Part shown: piece by piece, positions 1 to 6,398 of the stretch | How the letters are laid out: each line of letters starts with the position of its first letter | Position numbering within the stretch: the stretch's first letter is position 1 | Translations under genes and position numbers: made by a program | NCBI GenBank assembly: GCA_964507325.1 | Contig: CAZDQL010000069.1 | Location: 1-36,544, forward strand | DNA from: CAZDQL01 sp964507325 | GTDB taxonomy: Bacteria > Planctomycetota > UBA1135 > GCA-002686595 | Length of the DNA: 36,544 nt | Reading direction: 5' to 3' | Notes under the pieces: model-generated | Told to the model about the DNA's origin: nothing | The model's database searches: none | The model's input: only the letters and a program-made list of their open reading frames with translations

Positions 1-1
1 C

Positions 2-259
2 GAGCCGCGCATCCTGGGCCGCGAGCTCAACCTCTCCCCCCTGGCGGTGGTGGTCTCGGTGGTCGTCTGGGGCGGCCTATGGGGAGTGGTGGGCGGCTTT
101 CTGGCGGTGCCCCTGACCGCCGCCCTGCAGATCACCCTGGCCAGCTCGGAGACCACCCGACCGATCGCGGTCATGCTCGGCAGCGGCCCCGCCCGGGGCC
201 GACGACGACGAACGAGCTCCGATGAGGGGGAGGAGGAAGTCTCCTCCGACGCCGCTTAG
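2..259 (+). CDS. AI-2E family transporter, C-terminal end (partial)
   Basis: The frame is open from base 2, so the gene starts before the window. About 85 residues remain. They begin EPRILGRELNLSPL and run into a hydrophobic helix (VVVSVVVWGGLWGVVGGF) and LAVPLTAALQI. The EP-x-x-x-G-x-x-LNLSPL motif followed by a G/W-rich helix and AVPL is the usual last part of AI-2E/PerM family polytopic membrane proteins. The final 35 residues are a charged cytoplasmic tail (RGRRRRTSSDEGEEE). Members have been linked to autoinducer export or Na+/H+ exchange, so the substrate here is open. The stop lies 51 bp before the next gene, which has its own candidate promoter. Confidence 0.8.
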   Translation, partial: EPRILGRELNLSPLAVVVSVVVWGGLWGVVGGFLAVPLTAALQITLASSETTRPIAVMLGSGPARGRRRRTSSDEGEEEVSSDAA

Positions 260-272
260 GGTCAATTCGCCC

Positions 273-300
273 TTGCGTCGGGCGTTCCATCGACTAATCT
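273..300 (+). promoter_or_regulatory. Candidate sigma70-type promoter of the regulator-metH unit
   Basis: TTGCGT (273-278) and TAATCT (295-300) are separated by 16 bp. The -10 box sits in the loop between the two arms of the inverted repeat at 283-310. Transcription would then start at about 306-311, at or next to the GTG codon at 311, giving a leaderless or nearly leaderless mRNA. Both boxes match the consensus only partly, so this is inference. Confidence 0.3.
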
Positions 301-310
301 GGATGGAACG
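283..310. promoter_or_regulatory. Perfect 9-bp inverted repeat touching the start codon (candidate operator)
   Basis: CGTTCCATC (283-291) and GATGGAACG (302-310) are exact reverse complements with a 10-base spacer, ending at the base before the GTG at 311. ArsR-family repressors bind imperfect palindromes that overlap their own promoters, so autoregulation of the regulator-metH unit is the obvious reading. As RNA it could instead fold into a hairpin over the ribosome-binding region. No T-run follows, so it is not a normal terminator. Confidence 0.55.
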
Positions 311-1240
311 GTGCCTCTCACCGCCACCACCCGCCGCCTGAAGGCCCTGGGGGACGAGACCCGGCTCAGGATCCTGCACCTGCTCAGCCTGGGGGAGCTC
401 TCCGTCAGCGAGCTGATGGAGATTCTCAACCTGGGCCAGAGCCGCACCTCCACCCACCTGACGCTGCTGCGGGAAGTGGAACTGGTGCAGCACCGCCGAG
501 CGGGGCGGCGCAGCTTCTACTCCCTCGCCCCCGGGGAGGTCCCCGAGATCCTGGCCCAGCTCCTCGCCGACCACGCCGACAGTCCCGAGTTCGTGGCGGA
601 TCGGGCCGGGCGGGATGTGCTCATGCGCCGGCGACGGGAGCACTCGCGCGCCTACTTCGACCGGGTGGCGGCCTCCTTCGGGGAGCAGATCCTGCCGGGG
701 CGCACCTGGGAGGGGCTGGCCCGGGGGCTACTGCGCCTCGCGCCACGGGCGCGCTACGCCGACCTGGGGGTCGGGGACGGGCTCCTGACCCTGATGCTGG
801 CGGAGGTGGCGGACTCGGTCACCGCGGTGGATCTCTCGGCGGAGATGCTCTCCCAACTGCGCGCCCGGGCGCGGCGCCGGGGGATCGACAACGTCGAGAC
901 GGTGGAGGGGGAGATCGAGGACCTGCCCCTGCCCGACGCAGGCTTCGACGTGGTGGTCCTCAGCCAGGCCCTGCATCACGCCGATACGCCCCTGCGGGCC
1001 CTGACCGAGGCCCACCGCGTGCTGGCCCCCGGCGGGCGGCTCCTGGTCCTGGACCTCTTGGCCCACGGCGAGGAGTGGGTGCGGGAGAAGCTCCAGGACC
1101 GCCACCTGGGCTTCACCGAGGACGACCTCGCCGCCCTGATCGCAGAGGCCGGTTTCGCGGAGGTGTCGGTCGAACGCGCCGCCCGCGACCCCGAGCCGCC
1201 GCACTTCATGACCCTGCTGGCCATCGGCACCAAGAACTGA
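311..1240 (+). CDS. SahR-like ArsR regulator fused to a SAM-methyltransferase-type domain
   Basis: The product has 309 residues. Residues 1-85 are an ArsR/SmtB winged helix (LKALGDETRLRILHLL, then the recognition-helix region SELMEILNLGQSRTSTHLTLL). The metal-binding Cys pair of many ArsR proteins is absent: the usual CxC region reads ELSVSEL. Residues 110-309 form a class I SAM-methyltransferase fold with motif I ADLGVGDGLLTLML, an acidic end of strand 2 (AVDLSAEML) and the post-I region FDVVVLSQALHH. Family knowledge: SahR, a sensor of S-adenosylhomocysteine that represses methionine-cycle genes in Proteobacteria, has this architecture. The stop is 8 bp before metH, so the two genes are almost certainly cotranscribed. 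The GTG start is chosen because the HTH begins at once and no in-frame upstream start makes sense. The C-terminal domain could be a ligand sensor or an active methyltransferase. Confidence 0.8.
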   Translation: MPLTATTRRLKALGDETRLRILHLLSLGELSVSELMEILNLGQSRTSTHLTLLREVELVQHRRAGRRSFYSLAPGEVPEILAQLLADHADSPEFVADRAGRDVLMRRRREHSRAYFDRVAASFGEQILPGRTWEGLARGLLRLAPRARYADLGVGDGLLTLMLAEVADSVTAVDLSAEMLSQLRARARRRGIDNVETVEGEIEDLPLPDAGFDVVVLSQALHHADTPLRALTEAHRVLAPGGRLLVLDLLAHGEEWVREKLQDRHLGFTEDDLAALIAEAGFAEVSVERAARDPEPPHFMTLLAIGTKN

Positions 1241-1248
1241 GCCCCCTG

Positions 1249-4200
1249 ATGACCCAACCCTCCTCCTCCCCGACGACCGACGTCGCCCAACGCCTGGGCG
1301 AGCTCCTCGAGGGGCGCGTGCTGCTGCTCGACGGAGCGATGGGCACCATGATCCAGGGCTACGACCTGGACGAGGTGGACTTCCGCGGCGAGCGCTTCGC
1401 CGACCACGACCGGTTGGTGAAGGGCAACAACGACCTGCTCTCGATCACCAAGCCCGAGGTGATCACCGACATCCACGAGCGCTTCCTGGAGGCGGGCGCG
1501 GACCTGATCGAGACCAACACCTTCGGCGCCACGGCGGTGGCCCAGGCGGACTACGGGCTCGAGGGGTTGGCCTACGACATGAACCTGTGCGCGGCGCGCA
1601 TCGCCAGCGCCGCCGCCGAGCACTGGACGGGGCGCACCCCCGACAAGCCGCGCTTCGTGGTGGGCGCCCTGGGGCCCACCAGCAAGACCCTCTCCCTCTC
1701 CCCCAAGGTCAACGACCCGGGGTTCCGCAGCCTGAGCTTCGACCAGATGAAGGCGGCCTACGCCGAGCAGGTCCACGGGCTGCTCGACGGCGGAGTCGAC
1801 CTCCTGATGGTCGAGACGGTCTTCGACACCCTGAACGCCAAGGCGGCCCTGCTGGCGATCGCCGAGGAGAAGGAGCTGCGCGGCCTGGACGTGCCGACGA
1901 TGGTCTCGGTGGCGATCACCGATGCCAGCGGGCGCACCCTCTCGGGGCAGACGGTGGACGCCTTCCTGCACTCGATCCGACACGTGGAGCCCTTCTCGGT
2001 GGGTGTCAACTGCTCCCTCGGCGCCCTGGAGATGCGCCCCTACGTGGCCGAGTTGGCCAAGCTGGCGCCGACCTGGGTCACCTGCTACCCCAACGCGGGC
2101 CTGCCCAACGCCTTCGGCGAGTACGACGAGACGCCCGAGACCACCGCCGAGCTCCTGCGCGAGTTCGCCCAGAGCGGGCTGGTGAACGTGGTCGGGGGCT
2201 GCTGCGGCACCACGCCGGAGCACGTCGAGGCGGTCGGTGCGGCGGTGGAGGGGCTCTCGCCGCGCGAGGTGCCCAGCTCGTCGGGGGAGCGGGTGGCGAT
2301 CTTCACCGGCCTCGAGACGCTGCGCGTGCGCCCCGACTCCAACTTCCTGATGGTGGGCGAGCGCACCAACGTGGCGGGCTCGGCGCGCTTCCGGCGCCTG
2401 ATCCGCGAGGAGGAGTACGAGACGGCGATCGAGGTCGCCCTCGACCAGGTGCGCGGGGGGGCGAACATCCTCGACGTCAACATGGACGAGGGGCTGCTCG
2501 ACTCCGAGGCGTGCATGACGCGCTTCCTGAACCTGCTCGCCTCCGAGCCGGAGATCGCGCGCATCCCGGTCATGATCGACAGCTCCCAGTGGAGCGTGAT
2601 CGAGGCGGGCCTGAAGTGCCTGCAGGGCAAGGGGATCGTCAACTCGATCTCCCTCAAGGAGGGGGAGGAGGACTTCCTCGAGAAGGCGCGCGCCATCAAG
2701 CGCTACGGCGCCGGCGTGGTGGTGATGGCCTTCGACGAGAAGGGACAGGCGGACACCGCCCAGCGCAAGGTCGACATCTGCCAGCGCGCCTACCGGCTCC
2801 TGGTGCAAGCGGTCGCCTTCCCGCCGGAGGACATCATCTTCGACCCGAACGTCTTGGCGATCGGGACCGGCATCGAGGAGCACGCGGAATACGGCAGGGC
2901 CTTCATCGAGGCCACGCGCACCATCAAGGAGACCTGCCCCGGCGTCAAGGTGTCGGGGGGCGTGTCGAACCTCTCCTTCTCCTTCCGCGGCAACAACGCG
3001 GTGCGCGAGGCGATCCACTCCGCCTTCCTCTACCACGCCATCGAGGCGGGGATGGACATGGGGATCGTCAACGCCGGTCAGTTGCAGGTCTACGAGGAGA
3101 TCCCCGCCGAGCTGCTCAAGCACGTCGAGGACCTGATCTTCAACCGCCGCCCCGACGCCACCGAGCGCCTCCTGGAGCTGGCCCAGAGCATCCAAGGCGG
3201 TGGCAAGAAGCGCACCCAGGACCTGACCTGGCGCGAGGGCTCCCTCGCCGAGCGCCTGCGCCACGCCCTGGTGCACGGCATCGTCGATTACATCGAGGAG
3301 GACGCGGAGGAGGCGCGCCAAGAGTCATCCCGCGCCATGGAGGTCATCGAGGGGCCCCTGATGGACGGCATGCGCACAGTGGGCGACCTCTTCGGGGCGG
3401 GCAAGATGTTCCTGCCCCAGGTGGTGAAGAGCGCGCGCGCCATGAAGAAGGCGGTGGCCTACCTGGAGCCCTACATGGAGTCCGAGCGCGCGACGGACGC
3501 GACCGGCGCCCAGGGCAAGGTGGTGCTGGCCACCGTCAAGGGGGACGTGCACGACATCGGCAAGAACATCGTGGGCGTCGTGCTCGGCTGCAACAGCTAC
3601 GAGGTGGTCGACCTGGGGGTGATGGTCTCCGCCGAGCGCATCCTGGGCGCGGCCCAGGAGAGCGGCGCGGACATGATCGGGCTCTCCGGCCTGATCACCC
3701 CCTCCCTGGACGAGATGGTGCACGTGGCCCAGGAGATGGCGCGGCAGGAGATCGAGCTGCCGCTCCTGATCGGCGGCGCCACGACCAGCGCCCAGCACAC
3801 GGCGGTCAAGCTCGCGCCGGTGCTCGAGACCCCGGTGGTGCACGTGGCGGATGCCTCCCGGGCGGTGAGCGTGGTCAGCGACCTGCTCGACGAGGGAAAG
3901 CGCGCCGAGTTCCATGAGAGCAACCGCGCTGCCCAGGCGCGCCAGCGCGAGCGCTTCGAGGGCAAGTACGTCAAGCCGCTGGTCACCCTCGAGGAGGCGC
4001 GCGCCCGGCGCCAAACCCTCGAGTGGCGCCCCGAGGATCTGGCCCGGCCCCCCTTCATCGGGCGCCGCGAGGTGAACTACGTGGCCCTCGACGGCCTGGT
4101 CGAGCTGATCGACTGGACCTTCTTCTTCCGCGCCTGGGAGCTGCGCGGCAGCTACCCGCGCATCCTGGAGGACCCGCTCCTCGGCGAGGCGGCGCAGGAG

Positions 4201-4938
4201 CTCTACGACAACGCGCAGGCCTTCCTGCGGCGCATCGTGAACGAGAAGCTCCTCACCGCGCGCGGCGTCTACGGCTACTGGCCGGCGGGATCGGAGGGGG
4301 ACGACCTGGTGCTCTTCGCCGACGAGGGGCGGTCGACGGAGCTCTGCCGCTTCCCCTGCCTGCGCAAGCAGGCCCTGGTCCCCGACGCCAACAGTCGCTC
4401 CCTGGCGGACTTCGTGGCCCCGGTCGACAGCGGCTTCGAGGACTACGTGGGCGCCTTCGCCGTGACCGCGGGGCTCGGAGCCCGCGAGCTGGTGGAGCGC
4501 CTGGAGGCCGAGAAGGACGACTACCACGCGATCATGACCCGCGCGCTGGCGGACCGCTTGGCGGAGGCCTTCGCCGAGGGTCTGCACGAGCGGGTGCGCC
4601 GCGAGTGGTACGCCCACGGGGAGCGCCTCTCCCGCGACGAGCTGGTCTCCGGTCGCTTCCGCGGCATCCGCCCCGCCTTCGGCTACCCCGCTTGCCCCGA
4701 TCACGCACCCAAGCGCGATCTCTTCGAGATCCTGGGCGCCTCGGCGGTCGGCATGGGTCTGACCGAGACCCTCTCGATGACCCCCGCGGCGTCGGTCAGC
4801 GGCATCTACCTGGCGCACCCCGAGGCGAAGTACTTCGGCATCGGCCGCATCGGTCGCGACCAGCTGGAGGACTATGCCAACCGCGCAGGCGCGAGCGTGG
4901 AGGAGACGGAGAAGGCGCTCTCGGCGTTGCTGCGGTGA
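1249..4938 (+). CDS. metH: Cobalamin-dependent methionine synthase
   Basis: The product is 1229 residues, the usual full MetH length, and makes methionine from homocysteine and 5-methyltetrahydrofolate. The homocysteine domain (about 20-330) has the start motif LLLDGAMGTMIQ and zinc ligands Cys255 (GVNCSLG), Cys318 and Cys319 (GGCCGTT). A pterin-binding domain follows (about 355-620; FLMVGERTNVAGS). The cap and B12 domain (about 660-900) carries DVHDIGKN with axial ligand His768. The AdoMet reactivation domain (about 930-1229) has the motif RGIRPAFGYPACPDH. The ATG at 1249 is chosen over an upstream in-frame start at 1075 because the earlier residues are shadow sequence from the preceding gene. 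No good Shine-Dalgarno is seen, which fits translational coupling to the regulator 8 bp upstream. The 3' end (from 4363) is duplicated downstream. Confidence 0.97.
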   Translation: MTQPSSSPTTDVAQRLGELLEGRVLLLDGAMGTMIQGYDLDEVDFRGERFADHDRLVKGNNDLLSITKPEVITDIHERFLEAGADLIETNTFGATAVAQADYGLEGLAYDMNLCAARIASAAAEHWTGRTPDKPRFVVGALGPTSKTLSLSPKVNDPGFRSLSFDQMKAAYAEQVHGLLDGGVDLLMVETVFDTLNAKAALLAIAEEKELRGLDVPTMVSVAITDASGRTLSGQTVDAFLHSIRHVEPFSVGVNCSLGALEMRPYVAELAKLAPTWVTCYPNAGLPNAFGEYDETPETTAELLREFAQSGLVNVVGGCCGTTPEHVEAVGAAVEGLSPREVPSSSGERVAIFTGLETLRVRPDSNFLMVGERTNVAGSARFRRLIREEEYETAIEVALDQVRGGANILDVNMDEGLLDSEACMTRFLNLLASEPEIARIPVMIDSSQWSVIEAGLKCLQGKGIVNSISLKEGEEDFLEKARAIKRYGAGVVVMAFDEKGQADTAQRKVDICQRAYRLLVQAVAFPPEDIIFDPNVLAIGTGIEEHAEYGRAFIEATRTIKETCPGVKVSGGVSNLSFSFRGNNAVREAIHSAFLYHAIEAGMDMGIVNAGQLQVYEEIPAELLKHVEDLIFNRRPDATERLLELAQSIQGGGKKRTQDLTWREGSLAERLRHALVHGIVDYIEEDAEEARQESSRAMEVIEGPLMDGMRTVGDLFGAGKMFLPQVVKSARAMKKAVAYLEPYMESERATDATGAQGKVVLATVKGDVHDIGKNIVGVVLGCNSYEVVDLGVMVSAERILGAAQESGADMIGLSGLITPSLDEMVHVAQEMARQEIELPLLIGGATTSAQHTAVKLAPVLETPVVHVADASRAVSVVSDLLDEGKRAEFHESNRAAQARQRERFEGKYVKPLVTLEEARARRQTLEWRPEDLARPPFIGRREVNYVALDGLVELIDWTFFFRAWELRGSYPRILEDPLLGEAAQELYDNAQAFLRRIVNEKLLTARGVYGYWPAGSEGDDLVLFADEGRSTELCRFPCLRKQALVPDANSRSLADFVAPVDSGFEDYVGAFAVTAGLGARELVERLEAEKDDYHAIMTRALADRLAEAFAEGLHERVRREWYAHGERLSRDELVSGRFRGIRPAFGYPACPDHAPKRDLFEILGASAVGMGLTETLSMTPAASVSGIYLAHPEAKYFGIGRIGRDQLEDYANRAGASVEETEKALSALLR

Positions 4939-4942
4939 GCGG
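4363..4942 (+). repeat. Direct repeat, copy 1 (3' end of metH)
   Basis: This 580-bp segment matches 5741-6320 at a constant offset of 1378 bp. By eye there are only five mismatches, all in the first 39 bases (4379, 4390, 4395, 4398, 4401). From 4402 to 4942 the copies are identical, including the stop codon and four bases after it. Weaker similarity reaches left to about 4354. Divergence crowded at one edge with perfect identity after it suggests a recent duplication, or gene conversion that stopped near 4402. Confidence 0.95.
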
Positions 4943-5072
4943 AGAGAGCGTGGGGGCGGGGAGGTGCCTGAGTGAGCCCCTGCAGCGAGCCTGGGCAGTG
5001 AAGGGAATACCTCACCGGCCAGCAAGGGCACCCAATGCGCTCAGCAGCCGGAGCACTCTGCGAGTTCTCAAT

Positions 5073-5438
5073 TCATGCTGATGCGACCCGCTCGGAGGGG
5101 GGCCAGAAGTGGACCCAGCCCGGCTGGGATCGAGTGTCGACCCAGCCTCCGTGCCGAAGCCAGGAGGCAATCGTCTCCCGCATGGTGTCCGGGGGGATGC
5201 TCCCCCGTCTCCTCTCGCAGAAGCCACCATATCTGACTTTCTTCGTCTTGGCCATTTCCTTGGCCGGGCAAGACGCATCGAGATCACTAAGAATGGAGTC
5301 ACAAAACTGCTCCGCAATCCTCTTATTCTCTTCCATTTCGTCACTCTTCTTTATTATTGCCTTGTTCAAGTCCAGAAGTCTCTCTCTCCTGTAAACCCAC
5401 TCATCTCCGTCACCGGCGCTTCTCTTTTTGGGTTCCAC
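5073..5438 (-). CDS. Small protein of unknown function (121 aa)
   Basis: I do not recognise this protein. The GTG start at 5438 is preceded by an AGGTGG Shine-Dalgarno six bases upstream. The first 75 residues are charged and probably helical (RRERLLDLNKAIIKKSDEME, then NKRIAEQFCDSILSDL), rich in Lys, Glu, Ile and Asn, unlike the Arg/Ala/Gly-rich products of chance frames in this genome. The last 25 residues (ending VHFWPPSERVASA) lie in GC-rich DNA and may be read-through of a truncated gene. It is flanked by the metH-tail repeats and transcribed against metH. Low GC and isolation suggest horizontal origin. It could be a remnant of a larger gene. Confidence 0.4.
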   Translation of the reverse strand: MEPKKRSAGDGDEWVYRRERLLDLNKAIIKKSDEMEENKRIAEQFCDSILSDLDASCPAKEMAKTKKVRYGGFCERRRGSIPPDTMRETIASWLRHGGWVDTRSQPGWVHFWPPSERVASA

Positions 5439-5467
5439 GATTGCCCACCTTTCTGTCGTAAATACTT

Positions 5468-5488
5468 GCCCCTCAACGAGTTAGGGGC
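5468..5488. promoter_or_regulatory. Hairpin upstream of the small minus-strand gene
   Basis: GCCCCT (5468-5473) pairs with AGGGGC (5483-5488), and an inner AAC/GTT can add pairs across a small bulge. It lies 30 bases upstream of the GTG start at 5438 on the minus strand, so it could be an operator or a leader hairpin. There is no T-run on either side, so a terminator is less likely. Confidence 0.3.
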
Positions 5489-5591
5489 TCCACATGGGCG
5501 ATGCACGGATCATGGAGGATGCTGCCGGCGTTGTCAACCCCTGACTGGCCACCTGTCTCAGCCTACCGTAAGTCTGAGCGGCGGGGGCACA

Positions 5592-5617
5592 GATAGGGCT
5601 CTGTGGGCGCCCCTATC
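5592..5617. other. Inverted repeat, 7-bp perfect stem
   Basis: GATAGGG (5592-5598) and CCCTATC (5611-5617) are exact complements around a 12-base loop, in the gene-free part of the spacer before the metH-tail copy. No T-run follows on either strand. Function is unknown; it may be a weak terminator or an end of lost mobile DNA. Confidence 0.25.
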
Positions 5618-5731
5618 GCCTCACCCCATGGGCGCATAATTCCCAGGTGGTGCTGAGCCACGGTGACACGGTGCCAGCCGCTCCCTCACACCGGTCGCCG
5701 ACCCGAGGGCATGCCTAGCACGGGATCGGAA

Positions 5732-6316
5732 CCCTACATACGCAAGCAGGCCCTGGCCCCCGACGCCCACAGCCGTTCTCTGGCGGACTTCGTGGCCCCG
5801 GTCGACAGCGGCTTCGAGGACTACGTGGGCGCCTTCGCCGTGACCGCGGGGCTCGGAGCCCGCGAGCTGGTGGAGCGCCTGGAGGCCGAGAAGGACGACT
5901 ACCACGCGATCATGACCCGCGCGCTGGCGGACCGCTTGGCGGAGGCCTTCGCCGAGGGTCTGCACGAGCGGGTGCGCCGCGAGTGGTACGCCCACGGGGA
6001 GCGCCTCTCCCGCGACGAGCTGGTCTCCGGTCGCTTCCGCGGCATCCGCCCCGCCTTCGGCTACCCCGCTTGCCCCGATCACGCACCCAAGCGCGATCTC
6101 TTCGAGATCCTGGGCGCCTCGGCGGTCGGCATGGGTCTGACCGAGACCCTCTCGATGACCCCCGCGGCGTCGGTCAGCGGCATCTACCTGGCGCACCCCG
6201 AGGCGAAGTACTTCGGCATCGGCCGCATCGGTCGCGACCAGCTGGAGGACTATGCCAACCGCGCAGGCGCGAGCGTGGAGGAGACGGAGAAGGCGCTCTC
6301 GGCGTTGCTGCGGTGA
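5732..6316 (+). pseudogene. Truncated second copy of the metH 3' end
   Basis: This piece encodes the last 191 residues of MetH (residue 1039 onward) in frame up to the same stop. Its product differs from MetH only near the left edge (YIRKQALAPDAHSRS against CLRKQALVPDANSRS). It keeps the RGIRPAFGYPACPDH part of the AdoMet-binding domain but lacks the first third of that domain and all the catalytic and B12 modules, so it cannot act as methionine synthase. Possible in-frame starts exist at 5663 (GTG) and 5711 (ATG), neither with a well-placed Shine-Dalgarno. I call it a pseudogene fragment. A free reactivation-domain peptide is possible but unsupported. Confidence 0.85.
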
Positions 6317-6320
6317 GCGG
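5741..6320 (+). repeat. Direct repeat, copy 2 (metH-tail duplicate)
   Basis: This is the partner of 4363-4942, matching 575 of 580 positions by eye. Homologous recombination between the copies would delete 1378 bp, including the small minus-strand gene, and leave metH intact; the reverse event could amplify the unit. Confidence 0.95.
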
Positions 6321-6321
6321 C

Positions 6322-6342
6322 ATCGCACACGGTGTGAGCGAT
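6322..6342. other. Near-perfect inverted repeat after the metH-tail copy
   Basis: ATCGC (6322-6326) pairs with GCGAT (6338-6342), and ACA (6327-6329) with TGT (6333-6335) across a two-base bulge, leaving a CGG loop. It lies six bases after the duplicated metH stop and upstream of the propeller gene. It could end transcription from the left or act as an operator. No T-run follows. Confidence 0.3.
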
Positions 6343-6366
6343 ACCGCGCAAGCCGCGATTTCTCGT

Positions 6367-6396
6367 TACAGTCGGATGGCCGGACATTACGTCCGG
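6367..6396 (+). promoter_or_regulatory. Possible -10 box and start-site hairpin before the propeller gene
   Basis: TACAGT (6367-6372) fits a TAnnnT -10 box, but I find no matching -35 box. Downstream, CCGGAC (6380-6385) pairs perfectly with GTCCGG (6391-6396) around ATTAC, ending two bases before the ATG at 6399. The hairpin takes the place where a Shine-Dalgarno would normally sit, and none is visible. It may control translation or be a protein-binding site. Confidence 0.3.
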
Positions 6397-6398
6397 TC

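Larger units (their letters stand above)
4943..5740. other. Spacer between the two metH-tail repeats, partly low GC
   Basis: This 798-bp stretch separates the repeats. Its middle is strikingly AT-rich for this genome: 50 of 120 bases are G or C in 5281-5400, against 46 of 60 in the metH line starting at 4441. The low-GC part is the N-terminal half of a small minus-strand reading frame (5073-5438). Between 5439 and 5731 I see no convincing gene, only two hairpins. No transposase, integrase or matching terminal inverted repeats are visible in the spacer. Confidence 0.7.

Noticed and set aside
976..3321. Long minus-strand open frame of 781 codons across metH
   Set aside because: It is antisense to a complete, well-conserved metH; the product is an Arg/Asp/His/Leu-rich shadow typical of high-GC DNA with no family features.
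4943..5740. Spacer as a complete insertion sequence
   Set aside because: No transposase motif, no terminal inverted repeats and no short target duplication are visible; the flanking repeats are metH sequence.
5732..6316. A functional stand-alone MetH reactivation domain
   Set aside because: It lacks the first third of the AdoMet domain and has no good ribosome-binding site; a recent partial duplication explains it better.
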